From assembly GCF_006716425.1 (NCBI RefSeq), contig NZ_VFOZ01000001.1:4216001-4280000 (forward strand): 64,000 bases of DNA. Direction: 5' to 3'. The first letter of the stretch is position 1; every line of letters begins with the position of its first letter. A model generated the notes under the pieces. It saw only the letters and a list, made by a program, of their open reading frames with translations. It made no database searches and was not told the DNA's origin. The position numbers and the translations under genes were made by a program. Shown here one piece after another: positions 17,626 through 25,676 of the stretch. The stretch is from Actinoallomurus bryophytorum. Its GTDB lineage: Bacteria; Actinomycetota; Actinomycetes; Streptosporangiales; Streptosporangiaceae.

Positions 17626-18410
17626 AACGCCCTTCCATCCCGGAACAACGCGTACTTTACGGAGCGCCATCGCCCGGCGCCGACATCCCAGTGAAGTTCG
17701 GCACCGCGGACGTCTTCGGCGGTCAGGTCGAGGTCAATGGCGGCCAACCTGGCCGCGTCGGTGAAGTCGGCTGGCAGCACCAGCGTCGTCCTCGTCGACT
17801 CCGGCAGGACAACGTCAAGGTCGGTGCGGGCGTGCCGGTGATTGCGCAACAGGCGAATGCGCCCGATCGCGCGAGCGGCCGATTCTCCCAGTGACTCGCC
17901 GAGCTTTGTCGCGAATGCCTCTGCGAACGGCCCGAGGAACTTGACCGTAACGAATCCGACGGCTAGCTCCACGAACAGGTCCGCCCGATACGACACATTG
18001 CTACGGAAACCTGACTTATAGTATTCGTCTGACCTAGCATCCTGAAACGAGGCGAACCATTGCGTCTCTTCAGAAGAATCAAGGAGAAAATCTCGCCAGG
18101 AACCGTCCTGGCTCGCCAGCTCATCCAATTCCTTCGGGTTCAAGCCAAGCACCGTCAGCACCTGGTCATCGCTGTCGCGGTCGCCAACCTCAACGGCGAG
18201 CTGCTCGGCCTGCCTGCAGATATAACGGCCCTCACCGACACGATGGGCGTTGAGCAGCGCCTGGCCGAGCGTGCTGAGCGCACGCGCCTCGCCGGCGCGG
18301 TCGTCCCGGTCCCGTGCGTCGGTGACGGCACACGCGGCCGCTTCGATCGCGGAATCATCCCTTGCCATGACCCAATTGTGACGCAACCACTGCCTGGCGG
18401 AGACGTCCAC
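17586..18410 (-). CDS. TPR-like protein with amphipathic segment, first gene of the CHAT operon
   Basis: Up to 274 residues. GTG 18410 gives the longest form; ATG 18368 (MARDDSAIEAAACAV) is an alternative, and neither has a clear ribosome site. The N-terminal ~80 residues look like one or two TPR units (ARALSTLGQALLNAHRVGEG, then CRQAEQLAVEVGDRD). The middle has a hydrophobic/amphipathic stretch (FVELAVGFVTVKFLGPFAEA) that could insert into or lie on a membrane. The C-terminal ~85 residues are mixed alpha/beta (VVLPESTRTTLVLPADF ... WDVGAGRWR) without a family I can name. It overlaps the next gene and is probably co-transcribed with it. A pore-forming or membrane effector released by the CHAT protease is a possibility, not shown. 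Confidence 0.7.
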   Translation of the reverse strand: MDVSARQWLRHNWVMARDDSAIEAAACAVTDARDRDDRAGEARALSTLGQALLNAHRVGEGRYICRQAEQLAVEVGDRDSDDQVLTVLGLNPKELDELASQDGSWRDFLLDSSEETQWFASFQDARSDEYYKSGFRSNVSYRADLFVELAVGFVTVKFLGPFAEAFATKLGESLGESAARAIGRIRLLRNHRHARTDLDVVLPESTRTTLVLPADFTDAARLAAIDLDLTAEDVRGAELHWDVGAGRWRSVKYALFRDGRALWAGSKAGNLAII

Positions 18411-18573
18411 AGGGAATCCGCATTGGCCTTGTATTGCCCAACTGTGAGTTAAGGAGAGCCGAAATCGTCATTACAGTGGAGGGAAAGTCCTCCTGGCGCT
18501 TCCTTAAGTAGCGGCGCTTCCAGCTCCGATCACAATGCTGTGAACTGGGTACTTGTGTTCGAGTAAGCGGTCG

Positions 18574-19361
18574 TCAGGTCCACTGTGTCTGCCCGGGGGG
18601 CCAGTCGCCGTCGAGGGAGGTCAGCTCCGCGTAGACCTCGAAGAACCGTCGTGCCTCGGCCGGGGGCGAGGTGGACCACACGTGGGCGAGGTCGACCTCG
18701 GCCCACATGTAGGACACGGCCGGGTCGATCAGCGCGGGCCGGCCGCCCGGGGTGGCCATGAGGCTCTGTGCCCACAGATCGCCGTGCGTCAGGCATGGCG
18801 GACGGTCCGGCAGCAGGTCGGGCAGCCGGTGGCACAGCCGCTCCAGCGCCGCGCGGTCTCCGGCGTCGAGTGCCGCCTCGACGCGGGGCTGGCCGACCAC
18901 CGAAGCAGCCGATGCCGGGTGAAGAACGCAAAGCCGTCGTCGTCCCAGGTGTTGACCTGTCGGCGGCGGCCCAGCCAGTTGTCGCGGTGCCATCCGAAGC
19001 GAGGGTGGGTCGTACTCGTGTGCAGGCGGGCGAGTGCGTGTGCGAACTGCTCCCAGAAGGGCTCACTGCGCGGCCTCGGCCGGAGTACGGACAGCACAAG
19101 CAGTTCCCGGTCCGCCAGGATGACCTCGGGTGTCGCCATCCCGCCGAGCTCACGCAGGGCGGCCAGCCCTTCGGCCTCGGTGACGAAGACGTCGTCTCCC
19201 GGTGCGTCGGCGAAGGCCTTGACGAACACCGGCGGTGCGTTCCGGCGGGTGGCTATGCCCGCGAGCGCCGCGACCCCACCGGTCGCCGGCTCCACCGCGA
19301 CGACGTCGCGCATCCCGGCCTGGAGCAGGCACTCGAGCAGGTACGTCGCCGAGCGCACCAC
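18574..19361 (-). pseudogene. Fructosamine kinase family gene, frameshifted and 3'-truncated
   Basis: Reads as a ketosamine/fructosamine kinase (APH-like fold) in two frames. The N-terminal part starts at GTG 19361 behind an AGGAGG ribosome site 8 bases away, and runs through VFVKAF, TEAEGLAALRELGG and FGWHRDNWLG to FFTRHRLLRW. The rest, QPRVEAALDAGDRAALERLC with the catalytic THGDLW and LIDPAV, continues in another frame. The shift lies near 18888-18900 and would be repaired by one extra G. The protein stops soon after YAELTSLDGDW, where homologues usually continue for about 30 residues; the end coincides with the 22-bp repeat. So the 3' end was probably removed when the neighbouring segment arrived. 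A sequencing error could explain the frameshift but not the truncation. Confidence 0.75.
18579..18600 (+). repeat. Right copy of the 22-bp direct repeat
   Basis: Exact second copy of the sequence at 13113-13134, same orientation, 5.4 kb away. It directly abuts the truncated 3' end of the fructosamine-kinase-like pseudogene; read on the minus strand it adds PPGQTQW to that protein before a stop. Confidence 0.65.
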
Positions 19362-19718
19362 GTCGGGCCCCTCCTGTCCGGGGTGATCGTTTCGCCAGAT
19401 CCTATGCGGACGACACCCGGCCCCTCCCGAGGATCGGCCTCCGGCCCAGGGCCAGGCGACACGGCATGCCACGGTCCGGTCGCTGCGCTCTCCCGCTGCT
19501 GGAGGCCGACGGCTATCCCGGGCGAGTGACCGCCCGGCTAGCCGGGCTCGTGTTCGGCCGCCTGGAGCCGCTGCCACTTGGCCATCGACTGCGGCCGTCC
19601 GGGCCACTGACTTACTCCGCTATCGGCTCGTACTCGTTTGCCGATGAGCGGATATCTACGCTGCATGGATTCGGCGGGAAACGTCCTGGGGTGTCGTGGT
19701 CAAGCTCGGCCGCGATCG
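19362..19718. other. Non-coding gap
   Basis: 357 bp between the pseudogene start and the 3' end of the imine-reductase-like gene. Open frames here lack ribosome sites and family resemblance. Confidence 0.4.
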
Positions 19719-20633
19719 TCAGGACCTTGCTCGGCTCGATGCGCCGGCTGGGGTGAGGATCTGGGCGAGTCGTGGATATCCGTCGTGGCCGTGGCCTGCT
19801 GTGATCGCGCGGTCGATGATGGCCTGCACGGCGTGCAGGGGGCCGGTGTCCATGCCACGCGCTTCGGAGGCCTCCGCAACGTGGGTGATCGCGGAGCCTG
19901 CCGATGCGATGCTCGACGTGTTGCCGGGAAAGCGGCCTTCGAGGAGTTGGCCGGCGAATCCGTCGATCATGTCCGGCAGCAGGTTTCCGATGCCTTTGGC
20001 GAAGCGGGCGAATGCTGTGGGTGTGATGCCTTCGGTGGTGGCCATCGCGAAGGAGTGCGCCAGGCCGCCGATCGTCATGGCGAAGAGGTCGAGCAGCGCC
20101 ATCTCGTATGCCGCTGCGGTGCCGTAGTCGTCTCCGAGGTAGATGCCGCTAGGGCTGAACGTCTCCAGCGTGGTCCGGCTTCGGGTGAAGACGGGCTCGG
20201 GGCCGCAGTACAGGATCGACGCGGAAGGCGTGCCGATGGTGGGGGCGGGTGTCAGGATCGCGCCTTCCAGGTAGGGGATTTCGCGTTCGCCGGCCCACAC
20301 GGCCATGGCGCGAGCCTCGTCTGAGTGGCCGCTGGTCAAGTTGACGAGTGTCGTCGCGGACCAGTCGGCGACGTCGCCGACGATCGCCTGGAGTACGTCG
20401 TAGTTCATCACGCAGCAGATCACCAGGGACGCTTGGCGTACCGCGTCGGCTGCTGTGGGCGCAAGCGTCGCGCCTTGGGCGACGAGCGTGTGTGCCTTGT
20501 CCGGCGTACGGTTCCAGATCACGGTGGATCGGCCGGCTGCGACCGCCGCGGCGGCGAATGCTCGGCCCATGGGGCCGAGCCCCAGGACGGTGAGGGTGGA
20601 GTCCGGTCGGCTCTCAATGGTGTTGTTGGGCAT
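19719..20633 (-). CDS. NAD(P)-dependent imine reductase / beta-hydroxyacid dehydrogenase family
   Basis: A 304-residue oxidoreductase. The N-terminal Rossmann fold carries LTVLGLGPMGRAFAAAAVAAG and the NADP-preferring loop VIWNRTPDKA. The long interdomain helix and the C-terminal helical domain resemble imine reductases (NLTSGHSDEARAMAVWA, PYLEGAILTPAPTIGTP, EMALLDLFAMTIGGLAHSFAMA). The substrate is unknown. ATG 20633 is preferred over GTG 20642 because the promoter's -10 box ends 10 bp upstream, which would make a leaderless mRNA. It is divergent from a MerR regulator whose operator overlaps this promoter. Confidence 0.88.
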   Translation of the reverse strand: MPNNTIESRPDSTLTVLGLGPMGRAFAAAAVAAGRSTVIWNRTPDKAHTLVAQGATLAPTAADAVRQASLVICCVMNYDVLQAIVGDVADWSATTLVNLTSGHSDEARAMAVWAGEREIPYLEGAILTPAPTIGTPSASILYCGPEPVFTRSRTTLETFSPSGIYLGDDYGTAAAYEMALLDLFAMTIGGLAHSFAMATTEGITPTAFARFAKGIGNLLPDMIDGFAGQLLEGRFPGNTSSIASAGSAITHVAEASEARGMDTGPLHAVQAIIDRAITAGHGHDGYPRLAQILTPAGASSRARS

Positions 20634-20642
20634 GGCTTGCAC

Positions 20643-20672
20643 GGTAAACGTTCACGTTGACGTGAAGGTCAA
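20643..20672 (-). promoter_or_regulatory. MerR-type promoter/operator
   Basis: Read on the minus strand, TTGACC (-35) and TTTACC (-10) are separated by 18 bp, the over-long spacing typical of MerR-activated promoters. A perfect palindrome TTCACG-TTGA-CGTGAA fills the end of that spacer (20651-20666). The divergent merR gene begins 20 bp beyond. Confidence 0.7.
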
Positions 20673-20691
20673 GTTTTGATTCGCTTGGTGG

Positions 20692-21051
20692 GTGCGGATA
20701 AGCGAGCTGGCCCGGAGGACGGGCACGAGTCCCCGGGCGTTGCGTTACTACGAGGAAAAGAGCCTCTTGCGGCCCGATCGCAGCGCGAGCGGCTACCGTG
20801 ATTACGACGAGCGCGCGGCGCAAGCCGTTCGTCACATTCAGCTGCTGCTGTCCGCCGGGTTGGGGACGTCGGTCATCGCAGAGATCCTGCCTTGCATTCC
20901 CGACGACACGACCGTGCTCGCCCCCACCTGCCCGGAACTGCTCGACGGTCTGGCAGAGGAGCGCGTCCGGATCACCAGGTCCATCGACAAGCTCGCGGCC
21001 GCCCGTGACATCCTGGATCAATTGCTCCAAACCAGGCCCGTACGGGATTGA
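20692..21051 (+). CDS. MerR family transcriptional regulator
   Basis: A 119-residue regulator with a winged-helix MerR domain at the N-terminus (MRISELARRTGTSPRALRYYEEKSLLRPDRSASGYR is interrupted only by normal family variation) and a dimerisation helix ending in SIDKLAAARDILDQLL. There is no large ligand-binding domain, and the short C-terminal tail lacks the Cys pattern of metal or redox sensors, so a small organic signal is likely. The start GTG 20692 places the first helix at residue 2. It most likely controls the divergent reductase through the operator in the shared 58-bp gap. Confidence 0.9.
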   Translation: MRISELARRTGTSPRALRYYEEKSLLRPDRSASGYRDYDERAAQAVRHIQLLLSAGLGTSVIAEILPCIPDDTTVLAPTCPELLDGLAEERVRITRSIDKLAAARDILDQLLQTRPVRD

Positions 21052-21224
21052 CTCGACCATCTGGACGACGCACTTAGCGAACGCGTTCTTCTGCCGCTGG
21101 CAGCGCGCTCGTGCCGATGAGCGTGCACTTCGTTCTGCCTGTCCGCCGAGAAAACCCGTTGCGAGTGGCCGGCATCGAGTATCTGATTGTCTGGCCATTG
21201 ATCACGGGAGGGGACCTGACGCGC

Positions 21225-21797
21225 ATGGCCCTGCCGACACCCACGTTGCACACCGCTCGCCTTCGGCTACGTCCTTTCGACGACGCGGACGCGAACGACC
21301 TCTTCGCGCTGCACAGCAACGCCTACGTGCTGCGCTACTGGGACGCGCCGCCATGGAGCGAACGCGTACGCGCCGAGCGTTTCATCACGGCTTGCCGGCA
21401 GATGGCGCAGGGAGGCACCGGGGCGCGGCTGGCCGTGGATCGTATCTCCGACGGGACGTTCATCGGCTGGTGCAGCCTGAACCGGTGGAATCCGGACTAC
21501 CGCAGCGCATCGCTGGGCTACTGCTTCGGTGATGCAGCGTGGGGCCACGGTTACGCGACGGAGGCCGCACGCGTATTGCTGCGGTGGGCATTCGACTCGC
21601 TGGACCTCAATCGCGTCCAGGCTGAGACCGATACGCGCAACGTGGCATCTGCCCGCGTGCTGGAGAAGCTCGGCTTCATGCGTGAAGGGACATTGCGGGA
21701 AGACTGCGTCGTGAACGGCGAGGTCTCCGACTCGTGGGTCTACGGGCTGATCAGGCGCGAATGGCGGCCGTCGTCCGAGCCGGTCCCCGCCCGCTGA
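21225..21797 (+). CDS. GNAT acetyltransferase of the RimJ/RimL type
   Basis: A 190-residue N-acetyltransferase. ATG 21225 (MALPTPTLHTARLRLRPF) is the usual start of this group and is preceded by GGGAGGGG; a longer frame upstream has no homologous look. It contains the acetyl-CoA region (AAWGHGYATEAARVLLRWAF) and the closing motif NVASARVLEKLGFMREG followed by GEVSDSWVYGLIRREW. Members acetylate ribosomal protein N-termini or small-molecule amines; the target here is not predictable. Confidence 0.9.
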   Translation: MALPTPTLHTARLRLRPFDDADANDLFALHSNAYVLRYWDAPPWSERVRAERFITACRQMAQGGTGARLAVDRISDGTFIGWCSLNRWNPDYRSASLGYCFGDAAWGHGYATEAARVLLRWAFDSLDLNRVQAETDTRNVASARVLEKLGFMREGTLREDCVVNGEVSDSWVYGLIRREWRPSSEPVPAR

Positions 21798-21961
21798 ATC
21801 CTCGCTTCCTCGCGCGACGTCGCCCGGGTGCGTTGATCGGGATTTCGTCCGTGTCAAGTGTCAGATTTCTGACTTGCGGCTCGTCGGGTGTGAGAGTGGA
21901 CTGAGGGAGCGGCAGCTTCAGTTGCCCGCGCCGGGTTCAGACAGAGAGGCAGTGGTCTGAC

Positions 21962-23173
21962 ATGACCTCGCCCGAGCAGGAGCAGGAGCAGGCTGACGGC
22001 GTCATCCAGCCGTTCACCGTGCAGATCCCCGAAGAGGCGCTCGACGATCTGCGCCGCCGCCTGGCGATGACGCGCTGGCCGAGCAGGGAGCTTGTCGACG
22101 ACCGCTCTCAGGGTGTGCAGCTGGCCGCGATGCAGGCGCTGTGGCAGTACTGGACGACAGAGTACGAGGGACGGCGGGTCGAATCCCGGTTGAACGCGCT
22201 GCCTCAGTTCACCACTGAGATCGACGGTGTGGACATCCACTTCGTGCACGTCAAGTCCGAGCACCAGGAAGCACTGCCGCTGATCATGACCCACGGCTGG
22301 CCGGGCTCGGTCATCGAGATGCTCGACTCCGTCGGCCCGCTCACCGATCCCACCGCGCATGGCGGTTCCGCTACGGACGCGTTCCACCTCGTGCTGCCGT
22401 CGCTGCCCGGGTACGGCTTCTCGGGACAGCCGGTGGAGGTCGGGTGGGACCTCGACCGTACCGCGCGGGCATGGTCGGAGCTCATGCGCCGGCTCGGCTA
22501 CGACCGCTATGTGGCCCAGGGCGGCGACGTCGGCGCCGGCGTTACCGACAGGTTGGGACGGCTGGGCGCCGAAGGGCTGGCCGGTATCCACACCAACCTG
22601 CTCGTGCCGGCGCTCGACGACCCGGCGTCGCTGCCGGACGACGGGGACGCCGAACGCGCGGCGCTCGCCGCGATCAAGACCTTCCAGACCAGCGGGATCG
22701 GCTACTTCACGCAGATGGCCACCCGGCCGCAGACGATCGGGTACGCGCTGCTGGACTCGCCGTCCGCTCTTGCCGCTTGGATGCTCGACCACGACACCGA
22801 CGCCTACTACAAGATCGCCCGCGCGTTTCTCGATGGCCGGCCCTCGGGCAACCTCACCCGCGACCACATCCTCGACAACGTCACGGCCTACTGGCTGACC
22901 GGCACAGGAGCGTCCGCGGCCCGGTCGTATTGGGAGGCCTACGGGCCGGACGCGCCCGCCGCAGGCAGCCGGCCGCTCCCGCCACCGCGAATCCCGGTCG
23001 GCTTCAGCGCGTTCCCCGGCGAGATCTGGCGGACACCGCGCAGCTGGGCCGAGAAGTCCTACCCCACGCTCAACTACTTCGGCGAGCCCGAACGGGGCGG
23101 CCACTTCGCCGCCTGGGAGGAGCCGGAGTTGTTCGCGACTGAACTGCGGGCCGCGTTCCGTCCACTGCGGTAA
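21962..23173 (+). CDS. Epoxide hydrolase (EHN-type alpha/beta hydrolase)
   Basis: A 403-residue microsomal-type epoxide hydrolase. The N-terminal EHN lid (residues ~14-125: IQPFTVQIPEEALDDLRRRL, WPSRE) is followed by the alpha/beta-hydrolase core. Visible catalytic features are the oxyanion motif HGWPGS (111-116), the nucleophile Asp189 in QGGDVGAG, and the general-base His381 in GGHFAAWEEP. The protein starts at ATG 21962 with a Glu/Gln-rich tail before the EHN domain. It opens epoxides to diols, probably in catabolism or detoxification. It stands alone on its strand. Confidence 0.93.
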   Translation: MTSPEQEQEQADGVIQPFTVQIPEEALDDLRRRLAMTRWPSRELVDDRSQGVQLAAMQALWQYWTTEYEGRRVESRLNALPQFTTEIDGVDIHFVHVKSEHQEALPLIMTHGWPGSVIEMLDSVGPLTDPTAHGGSATDAFHLVLPSLPGYGFSGQPVEVGWDLDRTARAWSELMRRLGYDRYVAQGGDVGAGVTDRLGRLGAEGLAGIHTNLLVPALDDPASLPDDGDAERAALAAIKTFQTSGIGYFTQMATRPQTIGYALLDSPSALAAWMLDHDTDAYYKIARAFLDGRPSGNLTRDHILDNVTAYWLTGTGASAARSYWEAYGPDAPAAGSRPLPPPRIPVGFSAFPGEIWRTPRSWAEKSYPTLNYFGEPERGGHFAAWEEPELFATELRAAFRPLR

Positions 23174-23442
23174 CCGCGCACGCGGCAACCAACGGCCGGC
23201 AAGGCAGACATCTGTTCATGCCGCGATGCCCGAACGATGCGCGCGCTCACAGGTGAGTCCTCCGCCGCAGGTTGTCGGTGGCGATCCGTAATGTCCTGAG
23301 CATTACGACGCCTCCGGCGTTCCCTCAGCTTGGCCCCGGACCACGGGATCATGGAGAACATCGGCGATCCGCTGACCTTCGAAGAGCCGCCATCATCGCG
23401 GTACGGTGCTCGGCCGGCAGATGGCGTGTGAGGTGGCGTGGC

Positions 23443-24294
23443 GTGAGCGGGGCGTTCCGAATAGAGGCGGCGCAGAGGGGTTTGCGTCGGTACTGGCTGG
23501 CCCGGGGTGAGCTGAACGGTGGGCGTTTCGAGGTCGCGGACGGCAACTTCAATGTCAGCTTTGCGCAGGCACGAATTGTGGATGTCGACTTTTCCGGGCT
23601 GAGGTTTTCCAGCTTTGGGGCGTACGACTCCGTCTTCGAGCGCTGCGACTTCTCTCGGACCGCGTTCGACAACGTCGGTTTCGGCGCCACTACCGCCGAT
23701 GAGCAGTGGGACCGGCTGGCCTGGCCGGCGACGTTGTACCGGGAGTGCGTCTTCGCGCGTACTCGGATACCTCCGGAGGCCTTTTTTGGCAACGCCCGAT
23801 TCGAGCGCTGCCTGTTCGAGGGCGCCCGCCTGCGCGATCTGATCCATACGCATGAGGCGCAGTTCGTCGAGTGCACATTCCGCGGCAAGATCCAAAACAC
23901 GAACTTCTGGGGTAAGCCCACGGAACGAGCCCTGGTGCTCGGCCGCGACCGCAACGCCTTCACCGGTAACGACCTCACGGGCGCGGACCTGCTCGATGTC
24001 GCGTTCATACACATCGACCTGGACGCGCAGAGGCTTCCCGGCCTACCCGACTACAGCGTCTTGGACCGCGTTGATCAGCGCGTAGCGGTTGCGCTGGCCG
24101 CCATGGCTGATTGGCCGGACAACGAGATCCAGACTGAGGCGGCACGGTCCCTGAGGTTCCAGGCCGATTGTGCGATCGAGTACAACAACGGGCACGCCGT
24201 GGTGTCTCGGAACTGGGTCGGTCGGCGGCTGCCACCCGACGTCCGCGACCAGATCTTCGGGATGCTCGTCAACTACAGCGATGACCAGCAGTAG
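23443..24294 (+). CDS. Pentapeptide-repeat-like protein
   Basis: About 283 residues. The central part has irregular pentapeptide-type coils (VDVDFSGLRFSSF, FERCDFSRTAFDNVGF, YRECVFARTRI, FERCLFEGARL, FVECTFRGKI, FTGNDLTGADLLDVAF), which fold as a right-handed quadrilateral beta helix, followed by a helical C-terminus. Such proteins include DNA mimics that protect gyrase, but most are of unknown role. GTG 23443 is chosen for the AGGTGG ribosome site six bases upstream; an upstream GTG at 23428 is possible. The 3' end overlaps a small antisense frame by 22 bp. Confidence 0.8.
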   Translation: MSGAFRIEAAQRGLRRYWLARGELNGGRFEVADGNFNVSFAQARIVDVDFSGLRFSSFGAYDSVFERCDFSRTAFDNVGFGATTADEQWDRLAWPATLYRECVFARTRIPPEAFFGNARFERCLFEGARLRDLIHTHEAQFVECTFRGKIQNTNFWGKPTERALVLGRDRNAFTGNDLTGADLLDVAFIHIDLDAQRLPGLPDYSVLDRVDQRVAVALAAMADWPDNEIQTEAARSLRFQADCAIEYNNGHAVVSRNWVGRRLPPDVRDQIFGMLVNYSDDQQ

Positions 24295-24497
24295 AGGTTC
24301 CGGCCGCTGGCCCCTGCCGACCTTGCCAGGTCCCGCAGCCGGACGTACCGAACGGCTTCATGTTCGTCCAGCAGCTCATCCTCGGCGTACTCCGCCAACC
24401 GCTCGTCGGACACGCCGGCCAACGCCAGGACGACCTCCGGCCGCACCCGCGTCAGCCACGGCCCGTCAGCATCGGCTGTCCTCGACAAGTAGCGCAT
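24273..24497 (-). CDS. Small hypothetical protein, possibly real
   Basis: A 74-residue acidic, Leu/Glu/Arg-rich frame (LTRVRPEVVLALAGVSDERLAEYAEDELLDEHEAVRYVRL) predicted to be helical. It fills the gap between the pentapeptide gene and infA, has no obvious ribosome site, and lies behind the infA terminator. The amino-acid make-up looks like a genuine protein, but no family is recognised. Confidence 0.4.
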   Translation of the reverse strand: MRYLSRTADADGPWLTRVRPEVVLALAGVSDERLAEYAEDELLDEHEAVRYVRLRDLARSAGASGRNLYCWSSL

Positions 24498-24512
24498 CGA
24501 ACCGCGGCCGCG

Positions 24513-24553
24513 GCGGTATCGGCGACAGGCTGGAAGCCGGACGCCGATACCGC
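24513..24553 (-). terminator. Terminator hairpin behind the IF-1-like gene
   Basis: Perfect 12-bp inverted repeat GCGGTATCGGCG / CGCCGATACCGC with a 17-nt loop that itself holds a GGCT/AGCC stem, 35 bases after the infA-like stop. Confidence 0.75.
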
Positions 24554-24587
24554 AGGCAGGTGACGTGCCTACCCGGCGCGCCTACCG

Positions 24588-24812
24588 CTACGTCCTGTAG
24601 CGGAAGAGGATCCGGCCGCGGGTGAGGTCGTACGGGCTGAGCTCCACGAGCACCCGGTCGTACGGCAGGATCTTGATGTAGTTCCTCCGTATTTTCCCGC
24701 TGATGTGTGCGAGCACCTTGTGCCCGTTCTCGAGCTCGACTCTGAAGGTGGCGTTGCGCAGGCACTCGACGACGGTGCCTTCGACTTCGATGCCCCCTGA
24801 TGTTCGTGCCAT
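24588..24812 (-). CDS. infA: Translation initiation factor IF-1 family protein (isolated copy)
   Basis: A 74-residue S1/OB-fold protein of IF-1 type: [60 protein letters not shown] and FRYR. ATG 24812 has a GGAGAGG ribosome site 9 bases upstream. The housekeeping infA normally sits with ribosomal protein genes (rpmJ, rpsM); this copy lies behind an acetyltransferase gene and shares a 50-bp gap with it, so it may be a second, specialised IF-1. Whether the genome has another infA cannot be seen here. Confidence 0.9.
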   Translation of the reverse strand: MARTSGGIEVEGTVVECLRNATFRVELENGHKVLAHISGKIRRNYIKILPYDRVLVELSPYDLTRGRILFRYRT

Positions 24813-24862
24813 GGTCTTCACCTCTCCGATCGGTGACGAGTGACGAGTGACGTGGTGAGGCG

Positions 24863-25627
24863 TCAGCGGAGGACCAACTCCAGGTTGCTGCTCGCGCGCC
24901 GGGCGCCGACGCCCTCGAACAGCGCCACGGCCGCCCCGTTGGATTCGTCCACTTCGGTCGATGCCGCTTCGACCCCGGAGCGGTGCGCCGAACCCAGCGC
25001 GTGGGCCAGCAGCGCCCGGGCGATGCCGCGGCGGCGATGGTCGGATGGGACCGCGAGCAGCCCGATGCGTGGCCGCACGGTCACCCGCCCCGTGACCCGG
25101 ACCAGTCCCACGTAGCGATCGGCTTGCACCGCCACCGCGTACTTCGACGGGTCCAGCGGCGGAGTCCCGTTCGGCAGGGCCGGCACCTCGGCCGGCATCG
25201 TTGCCCAGCCGACGGTGGCGTCGACTTCGTCGTGGATCGTGGTGTAGACCTCGCGCAGCGGGTCCTCCTGCGCCGCACCGGCGGGCACTATCGTCACGCC
25301 CTCCGGCGGAAGCACGGAGCCGAGGCCCGTGGCCCGTGGGTCGGTGGGCACGAGGTACTCCCACTCGCGCCGCCGGGTCGTGAAGCCCGCTCGGTGCCAG
25401 CGGGACGTCAGGTCGAGGTCAGCCTCGTCGACCAACGTGTAGAGCGGCCTCGGCAGGTCCGCCAGCATGGCGTCGGCGAGTTGGTCGAAGACCGCGCCTT
25501 GCCACGAGTCGATGCTCAGGAGGATCCGGCCGGCCCTGCGCAGAGTGTCTCCGCGGCCGACCACCCGGTCGTCCTCCACCGCGTGCCACTGCCGCTCCGC
25601 CACCCTGGTGATCACTATTGGGTGCAT
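24863..25627 (-). CDS. GNAT acetyltransferase
   Basis: A 254-residue protein with the acetyl-CoA-binding region near the C-terminus ([27 protein letters not shown]) and the final [24 protein letters not shown]. The N-terminal ~110 residues form a degenerate second GNAT half ([36 protein letters not shown]), a two-domain arrangement common in actinobacteria. The substrate is unknown. The start ATG 25627 is preceded by AAAGG, part of which is buried in a leader hairpin. Downstream, 50 bp away, is the IF-1-like gene. Confidence 0.87.
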   Translation of the reverse strand: MHPIVITRVAERQWHAVEDDRVVGRGDTLRRAGRILLSIDSWQGAVFDQLADAMLADLPRPLYTLVDEADLDLTSRWHRAGFTTRRREWEYLVPTDPRATGLGSVLPPEGVTIVPAGAAQEDPLREVYTTIHDEVDATVGWATMPAEVPALPNGTPPLDPSKYAVAVQADRYVGLVRVTGRVTVRPRIGLLAVPSDHRRRGIARALLAHALGSAHRSGVEAASTEVDESNGAAVALFEGVGARRASSNLELVLR

Positions 25628-25632
25628 AGGTT

Positions 25633-25676
25633 GTCGCCTTTCGGGAGTGCCTGGTTGTCGAGGCGCTCCCGGCGAC
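25633..25676 (-). promoter_or_regulatory. Leader hairpin overlapping the ribosome site of the GNAT-infA operon
   Basis: On the minus-strand RNA, GUCGCC pairs with GGCGAC, and inside it GGGAGCGCCU pairs with AGGCACUCCC (one mismatch), leaving a GAAA bulge and an 8-nt loop. The GAAAGG ribosome site is half in the bulge and half in the stem, 9 bases before the AUG. It could regulate translation. Confidence 0.5.

Noticed and set aside
17586-18410. Bacterial gasdermin as the first gene of the CHAT operon
   Set aside because: Size and a hydrophobic stretch fit loosely, but the N-terminal TPR-like part does not; no specific gasdermin feature could be recognised.
13113-18600. CRISPR array
   Set aside because: Only two repeat copies 5.4 kb apart; no regular spacers anywhere in the window.
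21854-23188. 444-codon open frame antisense to the epoxide hydrolase
   Set aside because: The sense strand has all catalytic motifs; the antisense product is low-complexity.
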